A stretch of DNA of 64,000 bases from Mycobacterium colombiense (GCF_003284975.1 NZ_QMEU01000001.1:124001-188000); one strand, 5' to 3'. Positions 53,552-64,000 are shown, numbered from the stretch's first letter. The notes: generated by a model not told the origin, from the sequence alone. Translations and numbers: made by a program.

Positions 53552-55606
53552 ATGACCGTCGCCCCGCCGGCTGGCAGGGCCTCGACCGAGGCCGTCGCCC
53601 AGCGCCGCACGCTGGTGTGGCCGGTGCTGGCCGGGGTGGCCGTGCTGGCGGGCTGCACCGCCGCCGGCATCGGGGCCCTCTCGCTGGCCAGCTCGCTGAC
53701 GGTGACGGGCCTGCCCGACCCGGGTCCGGTGACCACGCTGGGGTTGCCGTTCGTGCGGGCGGCGGGCGAGATCGGCGCGGTGCTGGCGGTCGGCTCGTTC
53801 CTGTTCGCCGCGTTCCTGGTGCCGCCGCAGCGCAACGGCGTCCTCGACGCCGACGGCTACCGGGCGCTTCGGCTGGGGACGATGGCGTCGGGGGTGTGGG
53901 CGGTATGCGCCGCCCTGCTGGTCCCATTGACCATCTCCGATGTGTCCGGCCATGCCGTCGCCGACATCCCCGCGGCGCGGATGTGGTCGTTGGCGGGCCT
54001 GATCACCAACGCCTCGGCGTGGCGCTGGACCGCGATCCTGGCCGCGGTGATCACGCTGGCGAGCCTGTCGGTGCTGCGCTGGTCGTGGACGCCGGTACTG
54101 GTCGCCGCGTCGGTGACGACCCTGATTCCCCTTGGGCTGACCGGTCATTCGTCTGCCGGGGGTTCGCACGACCTGGCCACCAACGGCCTGCTGATCCACC
54201 TGGTCGCCGCCAGCATGTGGGCCGGTGGCCTGCTCGCCCTGCTTGCCCACGCCCTGCGGGGCGGTGGTCACCTCGGGCTGGCCGCCAGGCGTTTCTCGAT
54301 GGTCGCGTTGTGGTGTTGGGTGGCGATGGCGGTGAGCGGTCTGGTCAACGCCCTGGTCCGCGTGCAGCCCTCCGACCTGCTGAGCACCGACTATGGGCGG
54401 CTGGTCACCGCGAAGTTCATCGCGCTGTGCCTGCTGGGGGTGCTGGGCTGGCGTCAGCGACGCGTGAGTGTGGCTGCGCTGCAAGCGGATCCGAGCCATG
54501 GGCGTGGCGCGCTGCTGCGGCTTACGCTGATCGAGGCCGCCGTTTTCGGCCTGACCTTCGGCATCGCCGTCGGGCTGGGCCGCACCCCGCCGCCGCCACC
54601 CCCGGCCCGGTTGCCGTCGATCCCCGAAGCCGAGATCGGCTACGACTTCGACGGACCGCCCACCGTGGCGCGCATCCTGTTCGACTGGCGCTTCGACCTG
54701 ATCTTCGGTTCGGCGGCGGTCGTCTTCGCCGCGCTGTATGTGGCCGCACTGGTGCGGCTGCGCCGCCGCGGCGATCACTGGCCGCCCGGCAGGACCTTCT
54801 CCTGGCTGCTCGGCTGCGCGGTGTTGCTGTTCGCGACGTCGTCGGGCGTCGGCCGTTACATGCCGGCGATGTTCAGCATGCACATGGTGGTCCACATGTG
54901 CCTTTCCATGCTGATCCCGATCCTGCTGGTGCTCGGCGCGCCGGTCACCCTGGCGTTGCGGGCGCTGCCGGCCGCCGGCCGTGACGATCCGCCGGGCATG
55001 CGGGAATGGCTGTTGGCCGCGCTGCACAGCCGTTTCTCCCGGGTCCTCACCAATCCCGTCGTGGCCACCGTGCTGTTCGTCGCCGGCTTCTATGGGTTGT
55101 ATCTGTCGAACCTCTTCGACGTCACCGCGAGCAGCCACGCCGGGCACCTGGCGATGAACGTGCACTTCCTGGTCAGCGGCTACCTGTTCTATTGGGTGGT
55201 GATCGGGGTGGACCCGACTCCGCGACCGATCCCGCCGCTGGCCAAGGTGGCGGTGGTGTTCGCCTCGCTGCCGCTGCACGCCTTCTTCGGGGTGGTGCTG
55301 ATGGGCACCAAGAAGGTGCTCGGTGCCGACTACTACCGCTCGCTCGATCTGAGCTGGCACACCGACCTGCTGGGCGATCAGCGCCTGGGTGGGGGCATCG
55401 CCTGGGCGGCGGGGGAGTTTCCCCTGGTGATCGTGATGCTCGCGCTGCTCATCCAGTGGGCGCGCAGTGATCGTCGCACCGCCAAGCGGCTGGACCGGGC
55501 CGCCGAACGCGACGACGACGCCGAGCTGGTCGCCTACAACGCGATGCTGGCGCAGCTGGCGCGGGGCGAGAGGGCCCAGCGGTCCGGCCCGGCCGATCCC
55601 GACTGA
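53552..55606 (+). CDS. CopD/CtaG fusion membrane protein
   Basis: 684 residues, about fifteen membrane helices. The N-terminal half (about 1-340) is a CopD copper-resistance domain with helices containing HLVAASMWAGGLLALLAHAL near 212-231. The C-terminal half (about 370-660) is a caa3-type cytochrome oxidase assembly factor CtaG with His/Met-rich helices: MPAMFSMHMVVHMCLSMLIP near 434-453, HLAMNVHFLVSGYLFYW near 532, and LPLHAFFGVVLMG near 572. Met and His residues suggest copper handling for oxidase assembly. The similar M. tuberculosis protein (Rv0102) lies elsewhere in that genome as I recall. The ATG at 53552 follows plsB2 by 29 bp; the longer frame is inside plsB2. Confidence 0.9.
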   Translation: MTVAPPAGRASTEAVAQRRTLVWPVLAGVAVLAGCTAAGIGALSLASSLTVTGLPDPGPVTTLGLPFVRAAGEIGAVLAVGSFLFAAFLVPPQRNGVLDADGYRALRLGTMASGVWAVCAALLVPLTISDVSGHAVADIPAARMWSLAGLITNASAWRWTAILAAVITLASLSVLRWSWTPVLVAASVTTLIPLGLTGHSSAGGSHDLATNGLLIHLVAASMWAGGLLALLAHALRGGGHLGLAARRFSMVALWCWVAMAVSGLVNALVRVQPSDLLSTDYGRLVTAKFIALCLLGVLGWRQRRVSVAALQADPSHGRGALLRLTLIEAAVFGLTFGIAVGLGRTPPPPPPARLPSIPEAEIGYDFDGPPTVARILFDWRFDLIFGSAAVVFAALYVAALVRLRRRGDHWPPGRTFSWLLGCAVLLFATSSGVGRYMPAMFSMHMVVHMCLSMLIPILLVLGAPVTLALRALPAAGRDDPPGMREWLLAALHSRFSRVLTNPVVATVLFVAGFYGLYLSNLFDVTASSHAGHLAMNVHFLVSGYLFYWVVIGVDPTPRPIPPLAKVAVVFASLPLHAFFGVVLMGTKKVLGADYYRSLDLSWHTDLLGDQRLGGGIAWAAGEFPLVIVMLALLIQWARSDRRTAKRLDRAAERDDDAELVAYNAMLAQLARGERAQRSGPADPD

Positions 55607-55724
55607 TCCACAGCCCCGGTTTCTTCCACAAGGCGGCCCGTCTGCGGGTCGTTCCCGCGGCGTTCGTCGGTGCCGCCGCGCCTACTGGGAGCCATAGCCA
55701 ATGCAAACGAGAAGGGATCAGCCC

Positions 55725-56204
55725 ATGTTCGAAACGTCGCTCACCGTCGTCGGCCACATCGTCAACAACCCCGAACGCCGACAGGTCGGCACCCAGGAGG
55801 TCATCAAGTTCCGCGTCGCCAGCAATTCCCGGCGGCGCACGGCCGACGGCGGCTGGGAGCCCGGCAACTCGCTGTTCATCAACGTCAACTGCTGGGGCAA
55901 GTTGGTCACCGGCGTGGGCGCCGCGTTGGGCAAGGGCGCGCCGGTGATCGTGGTGGGCCACGTGTACACCAGCGAGTACGAGGACCGTGACGGCAACCGT
56001 CGGTCGTCGCTGGAGATGCGCGCCACCGCGGTCGGGCCCGACGTGTCCCGCGCGATTGTGCGCATCGAGCGCCCGGGCTACACCGGTCCGACCGCCCCCG
56101 AGGCCGCCGCACCGCCGGCGGATGCGTCCGACGGCGCTGGTGAGGACGCCGACGCCGAGGACGCCGAGTCCGCCGACACCGGTCCGCTGCCGCTGACGGC
56201 TTAG
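55725..56204 (+). CDS. ssbB: Single-stranded DNA-binding protein, second paralogue
   Basis: 159 residues. OB-fold domain at 1-110 (SLTVVGHIVNNPERRQVGTQ; SLFINVNCWGKLVTGVGAAL; VVGHVYTSEYEDRDGNRRS), then an acidic Ala/Asp/Glu-rich tail ending in DTGPLPLTA. The tail lacks the DDDxPF tip that recruits partners to canonical SSB, typical of the accessory SsbB (Rv2478c). The ATG at 55725 has AAGGGA about 7 nt upstream; the ATG at 55701 is an alternative but is less conserved. It may act in stress or recombination; inferred from paralogues. Confidence 0.92.
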   Translation: MFETSLTVVGHIVNNPERRQVGTQEVIKFRVASNSRRRTADGGWEPGNSLFINVNCWGKLVTGVGAALGKGAPVIVVGHVYTSEYEDRDGNRRSSLEMRATAVGPDVSRAIVRIERPGYTGPTAPEAAAPPADASDGAGEDADAEDAESADTGPLPLTA

Positions 56205-56282
56205 CGGCGGCGGTCGCGCCGCCGGGCGATGCCTAGGATGGTCCGCGAGATCACTTCGCAACCAGAAAGGCACAACCGCGGC

Positions 56283-57959
56283 ATGGCTGAGTTCATCTAC
56301 ACGATGAAAAAGGTCCGCAAGGCGCACGGCGACAAGGTGATCCTGGACGACGTCACACTGAGCTTCTATCCAGGCGCCAAGATCGGTGTCGTCGGGCCCA
56401 ATGGCGCCGGCAAGTCGAGCGTCTTGCGGATCATGGCGGGCCTGGACAAGCCGAACAACGGCGACGCCTTCCTGGCCAACGACGCGACCGTCGGCATCCT
56501 GCTGCAGGAGCCGCCGCTAAACGAGGACAAGACCGTCCGCGGCAACGTCGAAGAAGGCCTGGGCGAGATCAAGGTCAAGCTCGACCGCTTCAACGAGGTC
56601 GCCGAGCTGATGGCCACCGACTACTCCGATGAGTTGATGGAGGAGATGGGCCGGCTGCAGGAGGAGCTCGACCACGCCGACGCGTGGGACCTCGACTCGC
56701 AGCTAGAGCAGGCCATGGATGCGCTGCGCTGCCCGCCGCCGGACGAGCCGGTGACCAACCTGTCCGGTGGTGAGCGGCGCCGCGTCGCGCTGTGCAAGCT
56801 GCTGCTGTCCAAGCCTGACCTGCTGCTCCTCGACGAACCGACCAACCACCTGGACGCCGAAAGCGTGCAGTGGCTCGAGCAGCACCTCGCGTCCTACGCG
56901 GGGGCGATCCTGGCGGTCACCCACGACCGGTACTTCCTGGACAACGTCGCCGAATGGATCCTCGAACTCGACCGCGGCCGCGCCTACCCGTACGAGGGCA
57001 ACTACTCCACCTACCTGGAGAAGAAGGCCGAGCGGATCGCCGTGCAGGGCCGCAAGGACGCCAAGCTGCAGAAGCGGTTGGCCGAGGAGCTGGCGTGGGT
57101 GCGCTCCGGGGCCAAGGCGCGCCAGGCCAAGAGCAAGGCCCGGCTGCAGCGCTACGAGGAGATGGCCGCCGAGGCCGAGAAGACGCGCAAGCTCGACTTC
57201 GAGGAGATCCAGATCCCGGTCGGTCCGCGGCTGGGCAACGTGGTCGTCGAGGTCGAACACCTCGACAAGGGCTACGACGGCCGCACCCTCATCAAGGACC
57301 TGTCGTTCACCCTGCCGCGCAACGGCATCGTCGGCGTCATCGGCCCGAACGGGGTCGGGAAGACCACGCTGTTCAAGACAATCGTCGGCCTCGAGCAGCC
57401 GGACAGCGGCACGGTCAAGGTCGGCGAGACCGTCAAGCTCAGCTACGTCGACCAGACCCGCGCCGGAATCGATCCCAAGAAGAACGTGTGGGAAGTCGTC
57501 TCCGACGGGCTGGACCACATCGTGGTCGGCCAGACCGAGGTGCCGTCGCGGGCCTACGTGTCGGCGTTCGGATTCAAGGGACCGGATCAGCAGAAGCCGG
57601 CCGGGGTGCTCTCCGGTGGCGAGCGCAACCGGCTCAACCTGGCGCTGACGCTCAAGCAGGGCGGCAACCTGATCCTGCTCGACGAACCCACCAACGACCT
57701 CGACGTGGAAACCCTGAGCTCGCTGGAGAACGCCCTCGAGCAGTTCCCCGGCTGCGCCGTGGTGATCTCGCACGACCGGTGGTTCCTGGACCGCACCTGC
57801 ACGCACATCCTGGCCTGGGAGGGTGACGACGACAACGAAGCCAAGTGGTTCTGGTTCGAGGGCAACTTCGGGGCATACGAGGAGAACAAGATCGAACGCC
57901 TCGGCGCCGATGCGGCACGGCCGCACAGAGTGACCCACCGCAAGCTGACGCGCGACTAG
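56283..57959 (+). CDS. ettA: ABC-F protein EttA (energy-dependent translational throttle)
   Basis: 558 residues with no membrane segment: two fused ABC ATPase domains of the ABC-F translation factor class. First domain: Walker A GPNGAGKSS near 40, signature LSGGERRRVAL near 161, Walker B LLLLDEPTNHLD near 181. The second: GPNGVGKTT near 356, LSGGERNRLNLAL near 442, NLILLDEPTNDLD near 460. The linker (about 245-325, basic, ARQAKSKARLQRYEEM) is the P-site tRNA interaction motif that reaches the ribosomal E site. Both catalytic Glu follow the Walker B Asp, so ATP hydrolysis should work. Length and arm features match EttA (Rv2477c). Confidence 0.95.
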   Translation: MAEFIYTMKKVRKAHGDKVILDDVTLSFYPGAKIGVVGPNGAGKSSVLRIMAGLDKPNNGDAFLANDATVGILLQEPPLNEDKTVRGNVEEGLGEIKVKLDRFNEVAELMATDYSDELMEEMGRLQEELDHADAWDLDSQLEQAMDALRCPPPDEPVTNLSGGERRRVALCKLLLSKPDLLLLDEPTNHLDAESVQWLEQHLASYAGAILAVTHDRYFLDNVAEWILELDRGRAYPYEGNYSTYLEKKAERIAVQGRKDAKLQKRLAEELAWVRSGAKARQAKSKARLQRYEEMAAEAEKTRKLDFEEIQIPVGPRLGNVVVEVEHLDKGYDGRTLIKDLSFTLPRNGIVGVIGPNGVGKTTLFKTIVGLEQPDSGTVKVGETVKLSYVDQTRAGIDPKKNVWEVVSDGLDHIVVGQTEVPSRAYVSAFGFKGPDQQKPAGVLSGGERNRLNLALTLKQGGNLILLDEPTNDLDVETLSSLENALEQFPGCAVVISHDRWFLDRTCTHILAWEGDDDNEAKWFWFEGNFGAYEENKIERLGADAARPHRVTHRKLTRD

Positions 57960-58037
57960 TGTCAGCTCTGCCCCGCACCGCCACCCAGCGGGGCGACCGA
58001 GCGCACTGATTACCGTCGCCAGTTGGGAGCTATCGGC

Positions 58038-61000
58038 ATGACGATCGATCCCGAAGCCAGACACGATCTCGAGCCGTGGACGACCTTCACCCAGCAGCGA
58101 GACATTCCCGAGTGGATCTCGAGGGCCTACGTAGAGAGCTATCGCGGTCCGCACAGCGACCAGTCGGGCGGCGCGGAAACCAGGCCCATCGACCTGACCG
58201 TGCCGGCGGCGATCGTGACCCCGGCCATGCTGAGCTCCCACTATCGCCTCGGCCTGCACCGGCCCGCCGGCGAAAGCCGCGTCGCGGTGTACCCGGCCGA
58301 CGACCCCGCCGGGTTCGGGCCCGCGCTGCAGGTGGTCACCGACCACGGCGGCATGCTGATGGATTCGGTCACCGTGCTGCTGCACCGGCTCGGCGTCCCG
58401 TACACGGCGATCATGACGCCGGTGTTCGACGTGCTGCGCAGCCCGGAGGGCGACCTGCTGCGCGTGCAGGCGAAAGCCGAGGGCGCATCGCAATACGAGG
58501 GTGAGGCGTGGATCCACGTACAGCTGTTGCCGTCGGTCGACAGCAAGGGGCTCACCGAGGTCGAGCGGCTGCTGCCCAAGGTGCTCGCCGACGTGCAACA
58601 GGTCGCCAGCGACGCCTCGACCCTGATCGCCGCCCTGGACGACCTGGCCGCGCAGGTGGAAACCAATGCCGGCGGCCACTTCTCGGCGCCCGACCGCGAC
58701 GACGTCGCGGCGCTGTTGCGCTGGCTGGGCAACGGCAACTTCCTCCTGCTCGGCTACCAGCGCTGCCACGTGCACGACGGCCAGGTCTCCGGGGACGGGT
58801 CACCCGGCCTCGGCGTCCTGCGGACCCGCACCGGCTCGCGCCCCCGGCTGACCGACGAGAACCGGCTGCTGGTCCTGGCGCAATCCGTGGTGGGCAGCTA
58901 CCTGCGCTACGGCGCCTACCCGTATGCCATCGCGGTCCGCGAATACGTCGACGGCGCCGTGATCGAGCATCGCTTCGTCGGGTTGTTCACGGTGGCCGCC
59001 ATGAACGCCGACGTCCTCGAGATCCCGACGATCTCGCGCCGGGTCCGTGAGGCGCTGGCAATGGCCGACAACGACCCGATCCACCCGGGCCAGCTACTGC
59101 TCGACGTCATCCAGACCGTTCCCCGTTCGGAGCTGTTCACGCTGAGCGCCGAACGGCTGCTGGCGATGGCCAAAGCGGTGGTGGACCTTGGCCCGCAACG
59201 AAACGCGTTGCTGTTCCTGCGTGCCGACCGGCTGCAGTACTTCGTTTCCTGCCTGGTGTATCTGCCGCGTGACCGCTACACCACGGCGGTGCGCCTGCAG
59301 ATCGAGGACATCCTGGTGCACGAATTCGGCGGCACCAGGCTGGAATTCACTGCCCGGGTCAGCGAATCACCGTGGGCCCTCATGCATTTCATGGTCCGGC
59401 TGCCGTCCGAAGGCCCCGACGCCACGCCGGTCGACGTCTCCGAAGGCAACCGGGTCCGCATCCAGGCGCTGCTGAGCGAAGCCGCGCGGACCTGGGCCGA
59501 CCGGCTCATCACCGCCGCCGCCGAAGGTTCGGTGGGCCATGCCGACGCCGAGTACTACGCTGCCGCCTTCCCCGAGGTCTACAAGCAGGCCGTCACCCCG
59601 GCCGACGCGATCGATCACATCGCCATCATCAATGCGCTGCAAGACAACTCGGTCAAGCTGGTGTTCACCGAGAACGAGGACGGGTCCGCGCAGCTCACCT
59701 GGTTCCTGGGCGGACGCACCGCCTCGCTGAGCCAGCTACTGCCGATGCTGCAGAGCATGGGCGTGGTGGTGCTCGAGGAGCGGCCGTTCACCGTCGAGCG
59801 GTCCGACGGGCTACCGGTGTGGATCTATCAGTTCAAGATCTCACCGCACCCAACCGTCCGGCTGGCCTCGACGCAAGCCGAGCGCGACGCGATGGCCGAG
59901 CGGTTCGCCGACGCGGTCACCGCGATCTGGCAGGGCCGCCTCGAGATCGATCGGTTCAACGAGCTGGTGATGCGTGCCGGCCTTCGCTGGCAGCAGGTCG
60001 TGTTGTTGCGGGCCTACGCAAAGTACTTGCGGCAGGCTAACTTTCCCTACAGCCAGTCCTACATCGAGTCGGTGCTCAACGAGCACCCCTCGACCGCGCG
60101 ATCGCTGGTAGCGCTGTTCGAGGCGCTGTTCGACCCCAGCCCCGATCCATCGTCGACCCGGGATGCGCAGGCGGCCGCCGCGGCCGTCGCCGCCGACATC
60201 GACGCACTCGTGAGCCTGGACACCGACCGCATCCTGCGTGCCTTCGCGTCGCTGGTGCAGGCCACGTTGCGCACGAATTACTTTGTGACACGCGAAGGTT
60301 CGGCCCGGGCGCGCAACGTGCTGGCGATCAAGCTGGATGCCCAGCTGGTCGACGAGCTGCCGCTGCCACGCCCGAAATACGAGATCTTCGTCTACTCGCC
60401 CCGGGTCGAGGGCGTGCACCTGCGGTTCGGCCCGGTGGCCCGCGGCGGCCTGCGCTGGTCGGACCGTCGAGACGACTTCCGCACCGAGATCCTGGGCCTG
60501 GTCAAGGCGCAGGCGGTCAAGAACGCCGTCATCGTGCCCGTCGGCGCCAAGGGCGGATTCGTCCTCAAGCGGCCACCGCTGCCCACCGGCGACGCCGCCG
60601 CCGACCGCGACGCCAGCCGCGCCGAGGGCGTCGCCTGCTATCAACTGTTCATCTCCGGCCTGCTCGACGTCACCGACAACGTCGACCATGCGACCGGAAA
60701 GGTGAACCCGCCACCGGAAGTCATCCGCCGCGACGGCGATGACGCGTACCTGGTGGTCGCGGCCGACAAGGGCACCGCTACCTTCTCCGATATCGCCAAC
60801 GATGTCGCCAAGTCCTACGGGTTCTGGTTGGGCGACGCGTTCGCGTCCGGTGGATCGGTCGGTTACGACCACAAGGCCATGGGCATCACCGCCAAGGGCG
60901 CGTGGGAAGCCGTCAAACGGCACTTCCGAGAGATGGATATCGACACGCAGGCCGAGGATTTCACCGTGGTGGGGATCGGCGACATGAGCGGCGACGTCTT

Positions 61001-62888
61001 CGGCAACGGCATGCTGCTGAGCAAGCACATCCGGCTGCTCGCCGCCTTCGACCACCGGCACATCTTCTTGGATCCCGATCCCGATGCCGCGGCTTCCTGG
61101 GCGGAACGCCAACGCATGTTCGACCTGCCGCGCTCGAGCTGGGAGGATTACGACACGTCGTTGATCAGCGACGGCGGCGGGGTGTACAGCCGTGAGCACA
61201 AGGCGATTCCGGTCAGCCCCCAGGTTCGCGAGGCGTTGGGCATCGACGGCTCGGAGGATGGGGTCACCGAAATGACACCACCCAATCTGATCAAGGCGAT
61301 CCTGCAGGCGCCGGTCGATCTGCTGTTCAACGGCGGCATCGGTACCTACATCAAGGCGGAGTCCGAGTCCGACGCCGACGTCGGCGACCGCGCCAACGAT
61401 CCGGTGCGGGTGAACGGAAACCAAGTGCGCGCCAAGGTGATCGGCGAAGGTGGCAACCTCGGGGTGACGGCGTTGGGTCGGGTGGAGTTCGATCTGGCGG
61501 GTGGCCGGATCAACACCGATGCCATGGACAACTCGGCCGGCGTGGACTGCTCGGACCACGAGGTCAACATCAAGATCCTGATCGATGCCCTGGTGACTGC
61601 GGGCAAGGTCAAGCCGGAGGAGCGCAAGCCGCTGCTGGAATCGATGACCGACGAGGTCGCGCAGCTGGTGCTCACCGACAACGAGGAACAGAACGACCTG
61701 ATCGGTACCAGCCGCGCCAACGCGGCCAGCCTGCTTCCCGTGCACGCCAGGCTGATCCAGTACCTGGTCGACGAGCGCGGCATCCACCGCGACCTGGAAG
61801 CGCTGCCCACGGAGAAGGAGATCGGGCGCCGCGCCGAGGCCGGCATCGGGCTCACCTCACCGGAGCTGTGCACCTTGATGGCGCACGTGAAGCTGGGCCT
61901 CAAGGAGGAGATGCTCCAAACCGAGCTGACCGAACAGGACGTGTTCGCGTCCCGGCTGCCGCTGTACTTCCCAAAGCCGTTGCGGGAACGGTTCGCTCCG
62001 GAGATCCGCACGCATCAGCTGCGACGCGAGATCGTCACCACCATGCTGATCAACGACCTGGTGGACGCCGCCGGGATCAGCTACGCGTTCCGGATCACCG
62101 AAGACGTCGGCGTCGGGTCGGTCGACGCGGTGCGCACCTACGTCGCCACCGACGCCATCTTCGGGGTGGGGGAGATCTGGCGGCGCATCCGCGCCGCGAA
62201 TCTGCCGGTCGCACTGTCGGATCGGCTCACGCTGGACACCAGGCGGCTGATCGACCGCGCCGGGAGGTGGCTGCTCAACTACCGTCCCCAGCCGTTGGCG
62301 GTCGGGGCCGAAATCAACCGGTTCGCCGCCAAAGTCCAGGCGCTGACACCGCGCATGTCGGAGTGGCTGCGCGGCGACGATAAGGCGATCGTGGAGTCCG
62401 AAGCCGCCGAATTCGCCTCCCAGGGCGCGCCGGAAGACCTGGCCTACATGGTGGCCGCCGGCCTCTACCGCTTCAGCCTGCTCGACATCATCGACATCGG
62501 TGACATCAACGACATCGACGCCGCCGAGGTCGCGGACACCTATTTCGCGCTCATGGACCGCCTCGGCACCGACCGGCTGTTGACCGCGGTATCGGAACTG
62601 CCCCGGCGAGACCGCTGGCACTCCTTGGCGCGGTTGGCGATTCGTGACGACATTTATGCTTCGTTGCGGTCGCTGTGCTTCGATGTGCTCGCCGTGGGGG
62701 AGCCGGACGAAAGTGGTGAAGAGAAGATCGTCGAGTGGGAACACCTGAGTGCCTCCCGGGTCGAGCGGGCCCGCCGAACACTCATCGAGATCCAGGAAAG
62801 CGGAAACCAGGATCTCGCGACGCTGTCCGTCGCTGCCCGACAAATACGTCGCATGACCCGCACCAGTGGAAGAGGATCGTCAAGTTGA
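58038..62888 (+). CDS. gdh: Large NAD-specific glutamate dehydrogenase
   Basis: Oxidises glutamate to 2-oxoglutarate and ammonia; L_180 class GDH of 1616 residues, the size of Rv2476c. The N-terminal 700 residues hold ACT-like regulatory modules ([20 protein letters not shown] near 312). The catalytic core is near 780-1250: [20 protein letters not shown] near 803, [20 protein letters not shown] near 830-849 (substrate Lys), [20 protein letters not shown] near 975 and [20 protein letters not shown] near 1136. A helical C-terminal region follows. The ATG at 58038 has GGGAG about 8 nt upstream; a TTG at 58023 is less likely. In M. tuberculosis GDH is inhibited by unphosphorylated GarA, which is not in this window. 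The stop overlaps the thioesterase start. Confidence 0.96.
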   Translation: MTIDPEARHDLEPWTTFTQQRDIPEWISRAYVESYRGPHSDQSGGAETRPIDLTVPAAIVTPAMLSSHYRLGLHRPAGESRVAVYPADDPAGFGPALQVVTDHGGMLMDSVTVLLHRLGVPYTAIMTPVFDVLRSPEGDLLRVQAKAEGASQYEGEAWIHVQLLPSVDSKGLTEVERLLPKVLADVQQVASDASTLIAALDDLAAQVETNAGGHFSAPDRDDVAALLRWLGNGNFLLLGYQRCHVHDGQVSGDGSPGLGVLRTRTGSRPRLTDENRLLVLAQSVVGSYLRYGAYPYAIAVREYVDGAVIEHRFVGLFTVAAMNADVLEIPTISRRVREALAMADNDPIHPGQLLLDVIQTVPRSELFTLSAERLLAMAKAVVDLGPQRNALLFLRADRLQYFVSCLVYLPRDRYTTAVRLQIEDILVHEFGGTRLEFTARVSESPWALMHFMVRLPSEGPDATPVDVSEGNRVRIQALLSEAARTWADRLITAAAEGSVGHADAEYYAAAFPEVYKQAVTPADAIDHIAIINALQDNSVKLVFTENEDGSAQLTWFLGGRTASLSQLLPMLQSMGVVVLEERPFTVERSDGLPVWIYQFKISPHPTVRLASTQAERDAMAERFADAVTAIWQGRLEIDRFNELVMRAGLRWQQVVLLRAYAKYLRQANFPYSQSYIESVLNEHPSTARSLVALFEALFDPSPDPSSTRDAQAAAAAVAADIDALVSLDTDRILRAFASLVQATLRTNYFVTREGSARARNVLAIKLDAQLVDELPLPRPKYEIFVYSPRVEGVHLRFGPVARGGLRWSDRRDDFRTEILGLVKAQAVKNAVIVPVGAKGGFVLKRPPLPTGDAAADRDASRAEGVACYQLFISGLLDVTDNVDHATGKVNPPPEVIRRDGDDAYLVVAADKGTATFSDIANDVAKSYGFWLGDAFASGGSVGYDHKAMGITAKGAWEAVKRHFREMDIDTQAEDFTVVGIGDMSGDVFGNGMLLSKHIRLLAAFDHRHIFLDPDPDAAASWAERQRMFDLPRSSWEDYDTSLISDGGGVYSREHKAIPVSPQVREALGIDGSEDGVTEMTPPNLIKAILQAPVDLLFNGGIGTYIKAESESDADVGDRANDPVRVNGNQVRAKVIGEGGNLGVTALGRVEFDLAGGRINTDAMDNSAGVDCSDHEVNIKILIDALVTAGKVKPEERKPLLESMTDEVAQLVLTDNEEQNDLIGTSRANAASLLPVHARLIQYLVDERGIHRDLEALPTEKEIGRRAEAGIGLTSPELCTLMAHVKLGLKEEMLQTELTEQDVFASRLPLYFPKPLRERFAPEIRTHQLRREIVTTMLINDLVDAAGISYAFRITEDVGVGSVDAVRTYVATDAIFGVGEIWRRIRAANLPVALSDRLTLDTRRLIDRAGRWLLNYRPQPLAVGAEINRFAAKVQALTPRMSEWLRGDDKAIVESEAAEFASQGAPEDLAYMVAAGLYRFSLLDIIDIGDINDIDAAEVADTYFALMDRLGTDRLLTAVSELPRRDRWHSLARLAIRDDIYASLRSLCFDVLAVGEPDESGEEKIVEWEHLSASRVERARRTLIEIQESGNQDLATLSVAARQIRRMTRTSGRGSSS

Positions 62889-63298
62889 GCGTCGGCTTCG
62901 TCGCGCCCGTGCCAGTGCGCTGGTCGGACATCGACATGTATCAGCACATCAACCACGCCACCATGGTCACCATCCTCGAGGAGGCGCGCGTCCAGTTCCT
63001 GCGCGAAGCGTTCGAGGTGGACATCATGACCATCGGTTTGCTCATCGCCGAGGTCAAGGTGACCTACAAAGGGCAGCTGCGGCTGATCGATTCACCGCTG
63101 CAGGTGACGATGTGGACCAAGCGGCTGCGGGCGGTCGACTTCACGCTTGGCTATGAGGTGCGCTCGGTCTCCGCGGACCCGGCGTCGAAGCCCGCCGTCA
63201 TCGCCGAGTCGCAACTGGCCGCCGTCCACATCGAGGAGGAGCGCCTGGTGCGACTCTCGCCACAGCATCGGGAGTATCTGCAACGGTGGATCAGGTAG
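62885..63298 (+). CDS. Hot-dog acyl-CoA thioesterase
   Basis: 137 residues, 4HBT-type fold (Rv2475c position). The catalytic segment is [20 protein letters not shown] near 11-30, where the Asp of [11 protein letters not shown] corresponds to the nucleophilic or base Asp of the YbgC/4-hydroxybenzoyl-CoA thioesterase group. The TTG at 62885 overlaps the gdh stop (TTGA), and no ATG or GTG lies in a better place, so coupling to gdh is likely. Substrate unknown. Confidence 0.88.
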   Translation: MSVGFVAPVPVRWSDIDMYQHINHATMVTILEEARVQFLREAFEVDIMTIGLLIAEVKVTYKGQLRLIDSPLQVTMWTKRLRAVDFTLGYEVRSVSADPASKPAVIAESQLAAVHIEEERLVRLSPQHREYLQRWIR

Positions 63299-63957
63299 CC
63301 GACCGCGGACTTTGGCTGGGTGCCGACGCCAGGGCCGCACACCGAACGGATCTGGCCGCGTTCGTCGACCGCGCCCTGCGACTCGATGACGCCGCGATCA
63401 TCCGATTCCGGACCCGATCGCCGGGTCTGCTGACCGCCTGGGTCGCAACGGGTTTCGACGTGCTGGCGAGCCGGGTAGTGGTCGGCGAGGTGCGGCCCGG
63501 CGATCTGTCGGTGGGCGCCGACGCGCTGGCGCGTGGCCTGTCCGCGATGGACGACTCGGGGTACGTCGATCCCGGCTTCGCGATGGATTCGGCGTGGCGG
63601 GGTGCGTTGCCGCCGGAATCCGGCTTCACCCACCTCGAGGACATCCCGGCCCGGGTGATGCTCGATCTCGCGCAACGCGGAGCCCAACTTGCCAAGGAGC
63701 ACAGCAGTTCTCACGGGCCGCCGGTGTCGCTGCTCGACCAGGAGGTCATTCAGGTCAGCTCGGCCGACGTTCAGGTCGGGCTGCCGATGCGCTGCGTGTT
63801 CGCGCTGACCGCGATGGGTTTTCTGCCGCAGTCGCCCGATGCGGTCGGCGCCGACGAATTGATCCGGGTCCGGATACTGCCGACGTGGTTGCGCCTCGAC
63901 GCCCGGTTCGGTTCGGTGTATCGCCGCCGCGGCGATCCCGGGCTGTTGCTGGGCTGA
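63286..63957 (+). CDS. Conserved mycobacterial hypothetical protein
   Basis: 223 residues, soluble, in the position of Rv2474c. It begins within the last 13 bases of the thioesterase gene (GTG at 63286), so it is probably co-transcribed with gdh. Leu/Ala/Asp-rich with alternating helices and strands (GDLSVGADALARGLSAMDDS; AWRGALPPESGFTHLEDIPA; SLLDQEVIQVSSADVQVGLP). No catalytic motif was recognised. It ends 43 bp before the window edge. Confidence 0.82.
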   Translation: MDQVADRGLWLGADARAAHRTDLAAFVDRALRLDDAAIIRFRTRSPGLLTAWVATGFDVLASRVVVGEVRPGDLSVGADALARGLSAMDDSGYVDPGFAMDSAWRGALPPESGFTHLEDIPARVMLDLAQRGAQLAKEHSSSHGPPVSLLDQEVIQVSSADVQVGLPMRCVFALTAMGFLPQSPDAVGADELIRVRILPTWLRLDARFGSVYRRRGDPGLLLG

Positions 63958-64000
63958 CGCGCCCGGTCGCGGGCGACGTCGCAAACGGATCAGGCTGAGT

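Noticed and set aside
53462..55360. 632-codon minus-strand frame opposite the CopD-CtaG gene
   Set aside because: Gln/His/Arg-rich shadow with no domain; the + strand encodes a clear multi-pass membrane protein.
56703..58775. 690-codon minus-strand frame opposite ettA and gdh
   Set aside because: Spans two real genes on the other strand and the gap between them; composition typical of antisense.
59841..61787. 648-codon minus-strand frame opposite gdh
   Set aside because: Shadow of a conserved catalytic region; no motif, no ribosome site.

Overview
The window is high-GC actinobacterial DNA whose gene content and order match the genus Mycobacterium. Most of it is a reversed but collinear version of the M. 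tuberculosis H37Rv stretch that I recall as Rv2524c (fas) down to Rv2474c. It also carries blocks that H37Rv lacks, and lacks genes that H37Rv has, so a slow-growing non-tuberculous mycobacterium is the best guess. The species cannot be fixed from sequence alone. Rv equivalences here come from memory of the families and gene order, not from a search.

Layout. 1-7262: the 3' three quarters of type I fatty acid synthase, then acpS, whose product arms its acyl carrier domain. 7350-11867: M20 peptidase, a DUF3060 protein, a P450, a five-copy 56-bp minisatellite, a Bcp peroxiredoxin and a DUF3618 membrane protein. 11854-21340: a DUF3556 membrane protein, tRNA-Lys, an Eis-like acetyltransferase, an MmpL transporter, a DMT-type permease, the L,D-transpeptidase lipoprotein ldtB, a small lipoprotein and tRNA-His. 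21394-27063: orn, a second minisatellite of the same family in the opposite orientation, a HerA-like ATPase, the mycolate reductase cmrA, an Atg22-like MFS protein and an MmpS-like proline-rich protein.

27134-37619 is a branched-chain amino acid catabolism block. A TetR regulator diverges from accD1-accA1-fadE19-maoC-citE, in which every junction is a 4-nt start/stop overlap, followed by bkdABC. BkdABC makes the acyl-CoA, FadE19 oxidises it, AccA1/AccD1 carboxylates it, the MaoC protein would hydrate it and the CitE-type lyase cleaves the product. Three copies of GTTA-N8-TAAC lie in the tetR-accD1 gap and look like the operators.

37628-46330 is an accessory interval between the Bkd operon/echA14 and lipQ. 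It holds a small secreted Cys/Trp-rich protein, several orphan ORFs, a cutinase, a decayed class III nucleotide cyclase, an AraC regulator convergent with an AidB-like acyl-CoA dehydrogenase, and a broken IS481-family transposase beside tRNA-Arg. 46514-53522 is a lipid-assembly cluster: lipQ, a WS/DGAT acyltransferase, plsC and plsB2, the last three overlapping. 53552-63957 holds a CopD-CtaG fusion, ssbB, ettA, the large NAD-glutamate dehydrogenase, a thioesterase and a conserved hypothetical.

I found no CRISPR array, complete prophage, intact insertion sequence, rRNA operon or obvious new defence system. The best candidates for something undescribed are the three-operator switch, the structured bkdA leader, the paired inverted minisatellites and the orphan small ORFs of the accessory interval.
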